A stretch of 64,000 bases of DNA, taken from NCBI GenBank assembly GCA_030035585.1, contig CM057477.1:64833447-64897446 (forward strand). The letters run 5' to 3'. A model generated the notes under the pieces. It made no database searches. It was not told the origin of the DNA and saw only the letters and a program-made list of their open reading frames with translations. Made by a program: the position numbers and the translations under genes. Numbering within the stretch: the stretch's first letter is position 1; the number at the start of each line of letters is the position of its first letter. Of this stretch, positions 1 through 13,079 are shown in pieces. Source of the stretch: Dugong dugon. Taxonomy: Eukaryota; Chordata; Mammalia; Sirenia; Dugongidae.

Positions 1-3000
1 CAATGACGTACCCTAATAAAGGTCTTGAAAATCAAACACAAGGAGAGAATTCTGAAAATAGCCAGAGAAAAATACAATATGACATATCAAGGGCATTCCA
101 TAAGAACTGGTATGGATGGATATCTCCCCAAAAACTCTAGAGGCCAGAAATAACAGAACGACATGCATAAGACACTGAACCAAAATAACTACCAACCAAG
201 AACTCTTTATCCAGAAAAGCTATCATACAAAAATGAAGGGGAAATCAAGACACTTCCAAACAAACAGAAGCTATGGGAATTTATCACTACCAGACCAGCT
301 TTCCAAGTATTACCCAAAGAAGTACTCCAAATGGAAAGGCAAGAGCATTAAGAAACAAGCACAAAGTAAACTTATTGAATATAGGTTGTATATTGATACT
401 AATGGAGACACATCAACAGAAGAGGGGAGGGAAGAGCATATCAGGAATAGATTTACTATGTTAAGGTTGTATGTTAACTGTGTTCATATGTTAAACACTA
501 TAACCGTAAGTCGTGTAACGTAAAATACGTGGTAAACAATAAGAAATCACCAAAAAGAAACATTCAGAAGACAAGAAAGAAGATTAACAAAAAGGCTCAT
601 CACAAGAAAGCACCCAAATACAAACAAAAAAATCAGAATTAAAAAAAAAAAAAAACCAAGAAGACACAAATCACTCAAAAAACAATAGCAAAATGTGTGA
701 GGTGGACACTTCGTTTTCAGTAATAAACTTAAATGTTAATGGTCTAAACGCCCCATGCACAAGGCAAAGAGTGGCAGAATGGAAAAAAAAAAAAACCCCA
801 TGATCCATCCTATTGCTATTTACAAGAAACACACCTTAGACATAAGGACACAAACAGACTGAAAATAAAAGGATGGAAAAAAATATTCCATGCATCCAGT
901 AAACAAAAAAGAGCAGGGGCGGCCATACCGATAATCAAATAAAATAGACTTAAAATCAGAATCTATTACAAGAGATAAAAAAGGACGTTACATAAAAATA
1001 AAAGGGTCAATCCACCAAGAAGACATAACAATTACAAATACATATGCACCTAACAGCAATGCACCAAATTATATTAAACAAATACAACCAATTAAGAAAG
1101 CAAAAATAGACAGCTCCACAATAATAGTAAGGGACTTCAACATACCCATTGCACTTACAGACAGAACATTTAAAGACGATCACTAAGGACATTGAGAACT
1201 TAAATAAAACCGTAAGCCAACTGGACCAACAGAAATGTACAGAACACTCCGCCCAACATCAGAACAGTATACATTCTTCTCCAGCACATACAGACCATTA
1301 TCCAGAACAGATCATATGCTAGGACATAAAGCAAGTCTCAACAAATCTAAAAAAATCTAATTATATGAAGCATCTTCTTTGACCATAATGGTATGAAGCT
1401 AGAAATCAACAACAGGATAAATAAGGAAAAAAGAATAAATACATGGAAAGTAAATAATACACAACTAAAAAAACTACTGGTCATAGAAGAAATCAAAACT
1501 GAAATTTAAAAAATTCCTAAAATCAAACGAAAATGAAAACACAACATATTAAAACCTTTAGGACTTGATAAAAGCACTACTCAGAGGGACATTTACAGCA
1601 ATAAACGTCTACATTAAAAAAGAAGGTCCAAAATCATTACTTTAAACCAACAACTTGAATAGAAAAAGAAGAGCAAAAGAAGCCAAAATTTACCAGAAAC
1701 AAGAAATGATCAGGTCACAGCAGAAATAAATGAAATTTAAAATAGAAATAGAAAAACAACTGAAAGAATTAAGAAAACCAGAAGTGGTTCTTTGAAAGAA
1801 TCAATACAATAGACAAATGACTGCCTAGACTGACAAAAGAAGAAAAGCAGAAGAGGCAAATAACCAAATTAAGAAATGAAACTGGTGACATTACATCCAA
1901 TCCAACAGAGATAAAGAAGATCATAACTGAATACTATGAAAAATTATACCCCAATAAATTTGAAAACCTAGATGAAATGGAAAAATTCCTCGAAACACAC
2001 TACCTAACACAAATAGAGGAAGAAAATTTAAACGGATCCATTACAAAAGAAGAGATAGAAGACGTCATCAAAAACTGCCAACATAAAACAAAAAAGCCAG
2101 GACCAGATGGTGGAGAATTCTACCAAACGTTCAGAGAAGAGCTGACACCAATCCTACTCAATCTCTCCAAAAACAGAGAAGAGGAAGGAAAACTACTGAA
2201 CACTTTTTATGAGGCAGCATAACCCTGATACCTAAACCTTGAAAATATATAACAAAAAAAAGAAAATGACAGACCAATATTCCTGATGAACACAGATGCA
2301 AAAATTGTGAACAAAATTCTAGCCAAAAGACTTCAACAACATATGAAAAAAATTATACGTCATGATCAAGTTGGATTCATACCAGGTCTACAAGGGTGGT
2401 TCAACATCAGAAAATCAATCAATGTAATTCACCACATAAATAAACAAAACAAAAAAACCATATGATTATATTAATTGATGCAGAAAAGTCATTCAATAAA
2501 ATTCAACATCCCTTCCTGATAAAAACTCTCAGCAAGATAGCAAGAGAAGGGAAATTTCTCAACATAACTAAGGGCATACATGAAAAACCGTAGTCAACAA
2601 TATACTCAACAAAGAAAGGCTGAAAGCTTTCCCTTTGAGAAGGTAAAGAAACAAGACTGTCCATTATTACCACTCTTACTCAACACCGTACTTGAAGTCC
2701 CAGCCTGAGTAATAAGACAAGAATGAGAAATAAAAGGTATCCAAATCGGAAACAAAGAGGTAAAACCATCTCTATTTGCACGTGACGTGATCCTATACAC
2801 AGAACACCCTAAACATTCCACAAGAAAGCTGCTGAAACTAATAGAAGAATTTAGCAACATTGTAGGGTACAAGATTACCACACAAAAATCAGTTGGGTTC
2901 CTCTGCACTAACAAAGACTACTCCAAATAGAAATCAAGAAAACAATACCATTTATGGTAGACCTCAAATCAATGAAATAACTAGGAATTAACCCAACCAT

Positions 3001-4215
3001 GGACATAAAAGACTTACACAACGAAAATTATAAAACACTGCTGCGAGAAACTAAAAGACAAAAATGGAAAGACATCCTATGCTTGTGGATTGTAAGACTT
3101 AATATAGTGAAAATGTCAGTCTTACCTAAAGTGATCTACAGATTCAATGCAATCCTGATACAAATCCCAACAAGACTTTTTACTGAAATGGAAAAGCTAC
3201 TGACCAACTTCACATGCACGGGAAAGAAACTCCAAATAACTAAACCAATACTGAAGAAACAGAACAAAGCAGGAGGTCTCACACTCCTTAATATCAAAAC
3301 ATACTATACAGTCACTGTAATCAAAACAGCCTGGTATTGGTTCAACAACAGATACAGAGATGAGTGGAATAGAATTGAGAACCCAGAATTAAACCTAGTC
3401 AGCTATGGACAACTGATTTCGACAAAGGTTCAAAGTCCACTCAGTGGGGCAGAAACAGTCTCTTTAATAAATGGTGCTGGCAAAACTGCATAATCACCTG
3501 CAAAAAAATTTAACAGAACCCATACTTTACACCATACACAAAAACTAACTCCAAATGGATCAAAGACCTAAATGTTACATCTAAAACCATAAAATCTCTG
3601 GAAGACAACCTAGGAAGAAAACGAAGGAACCTAATCTTTTGTAAAAATAGGATAATAAACATTACAACAAATGCACAAATAGAAGACAAAATAGATAAAC
3701 GGGACCCCATAAATATTAAAAACTTATGTTCCTCAAAAGACTTTATTAAAAGAGTAAACAGACTGGGAAAAAATCTTTGAAAATAATTTATCTGATAAGG
3801 GTCTAATCTCTATAATATATACAAAACTAACAACTCAATGATAAAAAGACAAACAACCCAATCATACAATGGGCAAAGGGCATGAACAGAACCTTCACCA
3901 AAGAGGACATCTAACCAGCTAGCAAGCATACAAAGATATTCAGGATCATTAGCCATTACAGAGATGCATATCAAGACTACAACGATATATCATCATACTC
4001 TAGCTAAAATGGCACTGATTAAAAAAAAGAAATAGGTAACAACAAACGTTGGCAAGGGTGTGGGAAGATCGAAACCCTTATCCACTGCTACTGGGACTGT
4101 AAAAAGGTACAACTACTATGGAAAATGGTATGGCACTTTCTCAGAAAACCAGAAAGAGAACTACCCTATGATGCAGCAATCTCACTCCCAGGTATATACT
4201 CGAGAAAACTTTCCT
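1..4215 (+). mobile_element. L1 LINE, long degraded copy (runs off left edge)
   Basis: From about 700 bp the plus strand keeps L1 ORF2 landmarks in order: NVNGLNAP and the endonuclease start, RTDHMLGHK near 1.3 kb, the PGPDG block near 2.1 kb, DAEKSFNKIQHP near 2.5 kb, and the C-terminal TAWYW-NR-DEWNRIENPE near 3.35 kb. The part before 700 resembles the ORF1/spacer region. Many stops and frame breaks are present and the YADD box near 2.78 kb is lost, so it is dead. The 3' end is cut near 4215, before any poly-A. Confidence 0.9.
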
Positions 4216-4789
4216 GAAAAAACTTAGCTCTAGGAAAGATAGCCACTCTTGACAAACATCTATGTTTACTTTCATTCAATGAACTATGTCATAAATCATG
4301 TTTCTCTTTTGAGTTGTCAGGAGATTCACACCTAAATATGTGTCGCTTTTTTTTTTTTTTTTAACTTTTTTACCTCAGTTTTTGTTACCACCGTGCCTTG
4401 CCTTCATTGTTTTAGTCTATAAGTAAGTGTTCAATTGTAAGCCACCTCAAATCTTAGAAGAAGGTAAGGATATGATGTTCGGCTGAACTTTGAAAACTTA
4501 AGAGTACATTTAGTTTCTCATGATCCCCATCAAGGTACAGAAACCCTACAAAGTTCAGCCTGAGCTCTCCAAACCAATCGACTTTATCTTAATTCCCACA
4601 AAGAACAGAAACATTAAAATTATGAGTTTTTCCAAAAGACTTTTTTCCTCTAAATTACATTAACTACAAAGAATACTATAATGCCATACTGCACATTTAC
4701 CATATATTCAGCATACAAAATAATCTTTAAAATGTAACATAAATAATAAAACACCACTGAAATTTAACTTTGAGAAAAAACATTCCTAC
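4216..4789 (-). other. ZC3H13: ZC3H13 intron, no recognised feature
   Basis: AT-rich intron sequence between the L1 remnant and coding exon 3, with a poly-T run near 4350. I see nothing else. Confidence 0.5.
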
Positions 4790-4901
4790 CCTAACAGGTG
4801 AGGATGATTCCTCTGTATTTCGTTTCTGGGACTCAGTGTCCACATCTTGGCGCTTGTTCTTCATTCTTTCTCTAAGATCCCCTGTAGGTCTTTCTGGTGA
4901 C
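4790..4901 (-). CDS. ZC3H13: ZC3H13 coding exon 3
   Basis: This exon completes the split arginine codon and encodes [18 protein letters not shown] through [10 protein letters not shown]. The acceptor is TTCAAAG at 4903-4902 and the donor is GTAGGA from 4789. With the two bases from the previous exon, its 112 nt give 38 whole codons. I can see one likely difference from the human protein (Ser for Pro near DTE-QKR). Confidence 0.93.
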
Positions 4902-7300
4902 CTTTGAACCAAAAGCAAAACAACAAAAATCTATATTTTTGTAACATTTTATAGGAAAATATTTACAGAAACAACCTCATAAACCTCAAGATAGTTTTTG
5001 TAACTGTCCATGGCTCTTAAAACTCAGGAAACTAATTTGTATCAGGGTAAATATTAATATATAAGAAACATAAGTAAGACTCATACAAGTTTTCTCCTCA
5101 CATCATTCAAAATGTATACATTTAAAATTCTTGGGTTGCGGGTACCGGTGAAATGAATAAGAAATTATACGTGAGTTGAGAAAAAGTTATTTGTAATTAA
5201 CAGCTTGACATATTTTCCTATTAATCACTTAGGTATATTGGTAATATTTGGAAGTAAAAGGTAGGAAAATTCATAAAGCTTTAATGATCCCAACAGCATG
5301 ATAATCTACACATGAATGTGGTTGGACACAACATTAACAGCTGAAAAATCATCTCATGCATCTTAAGTATCAAAGCAAATGCAGGAGTTTCTGTACTACT
5401 CATAACTTTTCTTAAATTTGAAATTATTTCAGAACAAAAAACAGTTTGAGGATTCAAAGCAAGATTTTAGAACTAAGAATATAAAAATTCTTCTGTGAAA
5501 TTTGTTAAATTGAAGGAAAAATACACATTTGTATTCAACAATGTAAGGCTTCATAATTTATACTGGGAATTATACAGTACATGGCTGTTCAATTAGTTTA
5601 TTTTCATACCATTATTACAAGGCACCATGCTGGGGCAGTGGTGAAGAGCTTGGCTGCTAGCCACAAGGTCAGCGGTCCAAACTCATCAGAAACTCTGCAG
5701 GAGAAAGACGTTGCAGTCTGCTTTCTTAAAGACTGGGGCCTTGGAAATCCTATGGGGTAGTTCTACTGTGTCCTATAGGGTCACTTGTAAGTAACAAAGG
5801 TAAGGTTTCATAATTTATACTAGGAATTACATAGCACATAGCTCTTCAATAAGTTTATTCTCATCTCATTATTAAGTGGGGGGAAAAAAAACAAAGCAAA
5901 GATGAAAAACAAAATGCCTTTAAAGAATATCCCTAGAGAAAAACCAATCCTCACCTTTATATGGAATGGCAAGAGCCCTAGAATAGCTAAACCAATGCTG
6001 AAAGAGAAGAACAAAGTAGGGGGACTCACACTCACACTTCCTGATTTTAAAGCATACTATCTAGCTATAGTTATTCAAACAGCCTGGTACTGGTATAACA
6101 ACAGAGACACAGACCAATGGAACAGAATTGAGAGTCCCGAAATAAGCCCACACATTTATGGTCAACTGATTTTTGACAAGGGTGCTCAGTCCATTTGATG
6201 GGGAAAGAAGCGTCTCTTCAATAAATGGTGGTGGATTTCCACACCCAGAAAAATGAAACAGGATCCATGCCTCACACCACACACAAAAACAAATTCAAAA
6301 TGGATTAAGGACATATAGGTGCAAACCAAAACCATAAAACTCTTAGAACAAGAAGCAAGGACATTTAGAACATCCTAAAAAGCTAAAATAATACCCTATT
6401 TAAATGTTAATATATTAAGACTTCAAAACTGTCTCTCTTCACTAACAATAAATTCACATATAATGGAACTGCAGACACCATGGAATTCTTAAGCAGCAAC
6501 TTAATACATTATTATAAAAAGTAAGCTATACACACTTCCTAAAAAGATCTATTATCAAAATAAGTAAATACTGGGCAAAAAAACTAATTTTAAAGCAAAC
6601 ATTAACTTTGAAATTAATAACTAAAAAGATCTTGTCAATCTTTGACTATTGGTAATTATTATCTCCAAAGCAGAAAATCTGATCAAATATATGGTTGTTA
6701 CTAGATAAATTACAAAAGTGATCTTCTACTAGTATGTGAACAATTCAGAGTCAAAGTTCCCAATTACCTTCTATAATTGCTGCTATAGCCTTTACCACGG
6801 GGTGAAGGACCATGTACAAATCTGCATGTGTTTCCATAGAGGCAGTTGCCAGTCTTCAGCCAATTACGACACTGTGTCTAAGAAACAGATATTACTGTGT
6901 AAATTTCATATTTATTTCTAAAAAAAATGCTGGTGGGACAAAATTAAAACAAATGCTATAAAAATTCCAGCTAACCTGAAATGCATTACAAATAATGAAA
7001 ACATCAGAAGGAAATATGAAAACCCCATAAACCCTTTCACTCCTTTTTACAAAACACAGTTTTTTTAAATTTTCTGATAAATAACTCTACAATAAAGCAA
7101 CTTGTTCACTTTTATGATACAAATCAGTATTTCCATGATCGTACTCCAAGAGAACTCCTGGGGCTGTATTAGTGCCAACTCACCTCTGCTGTACTGCCAG
7201 TGCTGGGTCCAAGCCTTTCAAATACACTGGGTCTTCGAGATGTGCTATCAGATATGGTCTTGGTATTTTCCACTGTGACTTTCCTTCTAATTTTTGACAT
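4790..7300 (-). CDS. ZC3H13: ZC3H13, first three coding exons (gene continues left of window)
   Basis: ZC3H13 is a nuclear CCCH zinc-finger protein that, from family knowledge, anchors the WTAP/VIRMA/HAKAI part of the m6A methyltransferase complex in the nucleus. Three exons on the minus strand join in frame (117, 110 and 112 nt) to give the first 113 residues. They begin [14 protein letters not shown], carry one CCCH finger (C-x8-C-x5-C-x3-H, from [11 protein letters not shown] to FVH) near residues 42-58, and then enter the basic, serine-rich stretch starting [13 protein letters not shown]. As I recall the human protein, this stretch is nearly identical. All donors are GT and all acceptors AG. 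The remaining, much longer coding part is not in the window, because only L1 sequence lies below 4.2 kb. Confidence 0.95.
4902..5542 (-). other. ZC3H13: ZC3H13 intron, no recognised feature
   Basis: AT-rich intron sequence upstream of coding exon 3 on the minus strand. I see no gene or clear repeat. Confidence 0.5.
5543..5874. repeat. 75-bp direct duplication flanking a SINE
   Basis: Bases 5543-5617 and 5800-5874 align without gaps over 75 bases with 11 differences (about 85 percent). A plus-strand AfroSINE lies between them. This is far longer than a retroposon target-site duplication, so an older segmental duplication is implied. Confidence 0.85.
5620..5795 (+). mobile_element. AfroSINE, long form
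   Basis: tRNA-related head (GCAGTGGTGAAGAGCTTGG type), middle AGAAAGACG-TGCAGTCTGCTT block and tail CTATAGGGTCAC. It is diverged and lies between the two 75-bp copies. Confidence 0.85.
5888..6400 (+). mobile_element. L1 ORF2 C-terminal fragment
   Basis: The plus-strand reading includes [44 protein letters not shown] and [10 protein letters not shown], the familiar L1 ORF2 C-terminus, open for about 98 codons and then broken. Younger-looking than the copy at 1-4215. It follows directly after the second 75-bp copy. Confidence 0.9.
6401..6767 (-). other. ZC3H13: ZC3H13 intron, no recognised feature
   Basis: AT-rich intron between the L1 fragment and the CCCH exon. Nothing further is seen. Confidence 0.5.
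6768..6877 (-). CDS. ZC3H13: ZC3H13 coding exon 2 (CCCH finger)
   Basis: This exon encodes [15 protein letters not shown] through [12 protein letters not shown] and ends two bases into an arginine codon. It holds the whole CCCH zinc finger. The acceptor is TTTCTTAG at 6879-6878 and the donor is GTAATT starting at 6767. The length of 110 nt gives phase 0 in and phase 2 out, which fits both neighbours. Confidence 0.95.
7184..7300 (-). CDS. ZC3H13: ZC3H13 coding exon 1 (start codon exon)
   Basis: This exon encodes residues 1-39, from [10 protein letters not shown] to GPSTGSTAE, and ends exactly on a codon boundary before GTGAGT (donor at 7183-7182). The ATG is at 7300-7298. A pyrimidine-rich tract and an AG at about 7311-7310 (or 7308-7307) precede it, so a few bases of 5' UTR share the exon. 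The start is fixed by the match to the known protein N-terminus. Confidence 0.95.
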
Positions 7301-10300
7301 TTTGGACTACTTTAACCAAAAGAGAGAGAGACAAATCTGTAAAATTCTTCAGTTTTGAATAACTGAGTCCATAACTTACAGGCAGATAAAATTATTATGC
7401 TATAAAATTACAAGGTACTTTCCTTGAAAGAAAAAGACATCGATGTCATGGATAAACAGAAAGATATTTTATAATATGCTTTATTAGTGAATGTCTAACA
7501 ACTCTGAAATTGGCAGAGTGAACAAATACGATTCCACTTACACAGTAAAGTTTTCATTGTATGTTCAACCTCAGAAAAAACACTATAGAACGTTCAGAAG
7601 TTATTTCTAAAAGTTCTTTCAAAGTTTATTAACTCTATCCTTAAGTAAAACTTATGCTATCATTCTCCATTAACCAGTTAACTACAAAAGAGTGCTATGT
7701 CAAAAAAAATGGGAAAATGAAATCAGGTGGCAATTTTACTGATGGCAGAAATGACGATTTATACAGCTTAAGTGACAACATTAATACCTGAAAAATCAGC
7801 TTGGGAAAAAAATGAATGCTATTTAAACATTTTCTTTGTCTTACAGGAGTCAAAGAAACGCAATCTAATCCAGGTGTTTATTTTCCAGTAGTAGGGGAAA
7901 AAATCTCTCTCAGTATTGACAAAATGACTTCCTTTCAAAATAAGACAGACTGTGGGACTAGATAATGTCAAGGCCTTTCTAAAGTCTGTGCTACAGTGAC
8001 ATAAAAGTCAAAGGTGCTAAGAAGCAGGCTATTTTAGCATATTAACGACAAGAAAAGAAAGACAAATAGTATAAATACCAAAAGAATAAATAAAATACAT
8101 CAAAAACCAAAATTACAATAGACCAAGATAGAACGCAGAGAGTTCACTACAGTGGGATGTGGGTAGGACTTGCCTAAAGGAAAGAGAAAAGACCTAACTA
8201 TATAACACTACGCACAATCTAAAATATTAGTTCAAGTCTTATGAGTAGTCAAAAGTTAATAGAATGAACCATGGCAGCTAAAGAACTAAAAGCTCCATTT
8301 TACACAGAACAGTCTCTAGAAAGATCACAAATACTCTTTTATATGATTTCAAGGCTAAGGTATATCACTTGAAAGAAAATTAAATCACAGTTTATAAAAC
8401 AAAATTAAAGAAACAATTATAAACAATGCTTATACTTCTTTTCAGGTTACAGTTTTAAAGGATCTAAAGAATAAAGACAGCATTTGACAAATGAACAAAG
8501 ATGATAAACCAAAAAGAAGAAAATACGAAATGATACAATATGTAGTTTTAAGCCAGCAAAATTTATATTCTTTTTCTTCTTCAATATAACACATAATCAT
8601 TACTTTAATGCAACAGCAATTAATTTTTAATGATTCAAAGAAGTTAGAAAATACCTTTAAAGTAATTACAATTTAAAAAATTAGTGTAGAGTGTCACATA
8701 AATGAATAAGAGTTGCTGCAACATAAAATCACTTATGTACCAATTGTTCTCCAAGTAAGGAACTATACAGCCAACACTATATACTAATGTTAGCATTACA
8801 AGTTAACCTTCGATTTAGCATTTCTGGGCCTCATTCTCAGCCCAAATGTGCACTTATAGCAGAAGAGCTGGTAAAGTGTCGCGTGCCCATTAGATTTATT
8901 GAATATGAAGAACTGAAAGCCAAGAGAAGAGCTGAGATCGTCTACAAAATGTAGAATTGTGGTTAATTTGAATTTGAGAAGGATTCAATAAGAAATAAAT
9001 GTGTCACAAAATAAACTGGAAAAGTTAGAAAACCAAATTTTTAAGTTTCATCTTAAGTAACTACGAATTGCAGTATTATAGATTTACACTGTAATCCTAG
9101 TCATTAGTTCAATTTCTAAGAACATTAATAAACTTAAAATTGACTAGGTTTCAAAAGTTTCTTATTAGCTAGTTAACGAGAACTTGGAAAATAGGCACAC
9201 CATCCACCACGTTGCTTCAAAAAGACTAATGCTAACCTTACACGTTTCCCTCCACTACCACTGGAAATGAGTTAGTTCTGTCCCCCTACAGCCCTACTCC
9301 CAACACATCTTCACTCCCAATACGCACACCTCTAAAAAAATCAATGCTGGTGGCTTCTACAGTTAGAGTAAGTTACTGATTACTGTACTTGAATCATTGG
9401 TCATCTATCATCTTCTTGCTTGGTTTTGAGGACTCACTGCTTCTCTTCCTGTTCTGTCACCTGTTGCTTGGATCGGCACTCCTCTTCTCCCCTAATCCAC
9501 TGCTGGAAACCATGGTCTCATAGTCTCATGCCAATCCTAGATACCTGATGTAGGCTTTGAAGATTTCAAAGGGATTTGACTGCTATGTCAAAGTCAATCA
9601 AGTGGGGACTGACAATCCAAGCCTACACCTCTCCTTCTATACTTGATATCAAGAAGCTGCTTCCCAAAGAAACAGAGTTGCTCTTACAGGTGACATCAAG
9701 AACTACTCAAGATTCACCTACATTGTGATTATCCAAGGAATTTTATTTCCAGCTACTGTTGAGACTTCCAAGTTAGGGAAGAAATGCAATGAAGTAAAGA
9801 TGCCCTCTCCTTTTCTTCTGAGTCCAACAGTGTCAGACCTTGCCCTGAAATGGCACTGCATCCGGGTACCAGGTCTCGGTTACAGGGAGGTCCTAGACAG
9901 GGAGGGGAGAAAAAAAAAAAGAATCTGAGGGAAAAAGGTAAAAAGGAGGAATTGACATCTTCTAACTAAAAACGAGTTAGAGGAGTTCTCATCATCCATC
10001 TAGGAAATTCCACCTCTGGTGACAATTCAACAATAAAAAGTTAACTACAATATTACTACTAAAACATAACATTCATGATTTTGCATAAATAAAATGCTTC
10101 TTGTGTGCAAAGAACACAATACATAACTTTTTTTAAATCTCATTTATTTAAATGTACACACACAATCTACAACACACCAAAGAAATTTCCTCTCGCATTA
10201 TTAATTTAAAACCAGGTTGCCACCTAATGTGACTTAATTAGAACTTCAAATCCTACTTAAAAATTTAGGTTCACAAAGGAAGATAAATATAACAAAAGAA

Positions 10301-11862
10301 TACAAAGTAAATTTGACTGAAGGAAAAAAATTCAATTAATATTTGAACAGGCTTCAATAAGTAAATGTTTCAAAGTGCATGGGAAAAGTTAAAAACAATA
10401 CAACAAAATAAAATTGTTTAAATGCTAAAGTCTTCTCTATCACAGAGATTATAAACTGAGGTTACCGCAAAAATTTACTAATTTAGTTAACTCTTCTTTG
10501 AAGGTCTGTTCTCCATTTTTTTCCCCCAAATTAATTGTTCTCTCCTGTTATTCTTTGGTTTAAGTTGCCATTACACTATCACACTTCCAGTCACGTCTTC
10601 ATTTCTTTCCCAAACAGCAGCACTATTAGAGCCAGAGTGACAATGGTGAAAGTCTACTCAGTCATTTTTCTATTTTTCCTTGCAGATACATAAATATTGT
10701 AAGTTTTTGTTATCTTGTTTAAATTAAAAAAAAAAAAAGAAAAACTGGGGGCATAATGTTTGGATCTATTAAAGACACAGGAAAAGAGAATCTTAATAAA
10801 TGGGAAATTATAATATCACAATCTATTCGAAGCCACACACTATAAATATCGCTGAAAAAGGAGAAAAATACAGGGGGCTCTTTTTTGAATAATTACTCCT
10901 GAAGCCTAATGACTAAAACCTTGTCAGTAAAGTATGTATCAGTTCTGGTATCTTCACTTGATCCTTCTGAGGTCTCATCTTCCTGTAGCATAAATAAAAC
11001 CATAGCCCACTTTAATTTGGATGATCTTCTATTACTTATACAGTAGCAGCATTAATACTAGGAAATTGTTAAATAATTAAAACTACATTAATGTACTAAC
11101 TAGTAGAATAAATCCCTACCCATTGAATTTCTAAGATTAAAAGAGTTATAGTTAACAAAATAATAAAACTCTTCTCATATTTATATTTCATATTTTTAAA
11201 AGAAAAAACAACTAAGTTTATTTGATGCACAGTTTTGAAGTATTAAAAAGAACTTTCTGAAACAACCTTCTAGATTGCTTATCTGTAGATAGAGTAAATC
11301 AATTCCAAACTGGTCTTGCAACAAAACTGACACAACTAAGCTGACTACACAGGTATGGGCAAGGCAATACTGCAGCACTACACAGAAAATAACTTGTTAA
11401 AAAGACTGTGTGTGCACAAAGAATATTCCATATTGGTTAACTACTATGAAGTAAAGTAAACAGAACTGCAACATAGAAAACTACCAAAAGAGAATAAAAG
11501 ACACTGTAATATCAACACCAGTTAATATCTCAACTGCTACAAAATATCTGCTAAAACGCCTCCAACTCTATATGATATGGGCTGGAAGTAGGGAAGATGG
11601 GAAAGACTAACGACCACTGAAAACCAATTCTCCAAATGTAGTTAAGTTAAACAATTTTGCTTTCTATATGTAAACACCAACACATATTACAATATAAATA
11701 CTGACAACTTATTAAAATTTTAATAATTTTCTATAGAAAAAGTTAAAATAGCATCCACTTGCTGTATTTTAATACTTTATATTAAAGATATGAAAATGAG
11801 TTTGCATCCTAAAATGTACAATGTTCAATTAGAATTACCAACAACTAGGACTTTAATAAAAC

Positions 11863-11960
11863 CAAAAAAAACCAAACCCAATGCCATCAAGTAGATTCTG
11901 ACTCATAGTGACCCTAAAAGAGGCATACATTTGATAAAACTGTATCCTACCAGATGGACA
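11863..11960 (-). mobile_element. AfroSINE 3' fragment
   Basis: Reverse complement of the SINE tail (CCAAACCCAATGCCATCAAG, then GACTCATAGTGACCCTA), then diverged. Confidence 0.75.
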
Positions 11961-12483
11961 CACTGAAAATCTTGGTTTCATGATGCAACTATTTTTAGAG
12001 ACACAAACTGATACATATCTGCATCAATTTTCTTAGTCTCTCCCTGAAACCGTCATTTATTATAATCTCAATATTTAACTAATAACCTGAAAATCAACAG
12101 ATCTCTAAAATATAATTGTTTGGATATTAAAGTCAGTAACATCAAATATTCAGAACTAGACCATGCTAACTGGCACCATACACACAGAGATGGCACTGCA
12201 TAAGCATTTGGATTTGCTGCAACAGTATCATGGACTTTGCAAACTTGAGGTGTGAAGATCTCTTCCAAACTTTTTAAATTCCCTCTTTAAAAATGCAAAA
12301 ACCTTAAGAAACTGTATACACTCACAATTTTCAAAAGAGTTCAAATTATCCGGAAGCCTCCTAATATAAGTGAATAGCTTAAGACACTATTTCCACAAGC
12401 AAGATCCTACCGATATCATTCAAGTAATATCAATTTTGATTAATTATCCAGCCACATAAATTATATTAACCTATTTAGAAACA

Positions 12484-12645
12484 GCGAGGCACTGGTGGCG
12501 CAGTGGTTAAGCTTTTGCTGCTAACCAAGCAGTTCGAATCCACCACCGCTCCTTGAAAACCCTACGGACCAGTTCTACTCTGTCCTACAGGGTCGCGCTA
12601 TGAGTCTGAATCGTGTCGACAGCAAAAGGTTTGGTTTGGGTTTTT
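12484..12645 (+). mobile_element. AfroSINE, short form
   Basis: Head GGTGGCGCAGTGGTTAAGC, body CCTTGAAAACCCTACGG and tail ATGAGTCTGAATCGTGTCGA. Flanks share TATTTAGAAA as a target-site duplication. It lies about 0.6 kb downstream (in transcription) of the ZC3H13 first-exon donor. Confidence 0.9.
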
Positions 12646-13079
12646 ATTTAGAAAGAGATAATGCTAAACATCAGGTTCTCTCCTTTCATTCCACTGCTCC
12701 TTCATTCAACCATCTGTTTCTCACACAGCGCTGCCAGAAGTGATTACCGAGGGGATGTGAAGACGAAGCAGGACTCCTCAACTCCCAGGCCCTAAACCGG
12801 TTAAGTTATCACTGCTAGGAAATAAACAAGACCAAAAACAACCAAAAGTAAGATCCCTTTACCGATTACAGGTCTGGAATGCCGAAAGAGGAAACCTCTA
12901 AATCTAAGACTTTATTCCAGCACGTTTCCATTGCATACAAACGCGAATCCTGCTCAAGAGCTCCATTACCCGCATTAAATGATGGTCACAGTCTTTTACC
13001 TGAGTCAACCCGTCCCCTAGACAAACTCGCCACAATCAGAGCGACGGAGAGAAATGAGACCTGACCCTAGGAAATTATC

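Noticed and set aside
2999-3493. 164-codon open frame considered as a host gene
   Set aside because: It is the C-terminal part of L1 ORF2 (TAWYW and WNRIENPE motifs) in a dead LINE.
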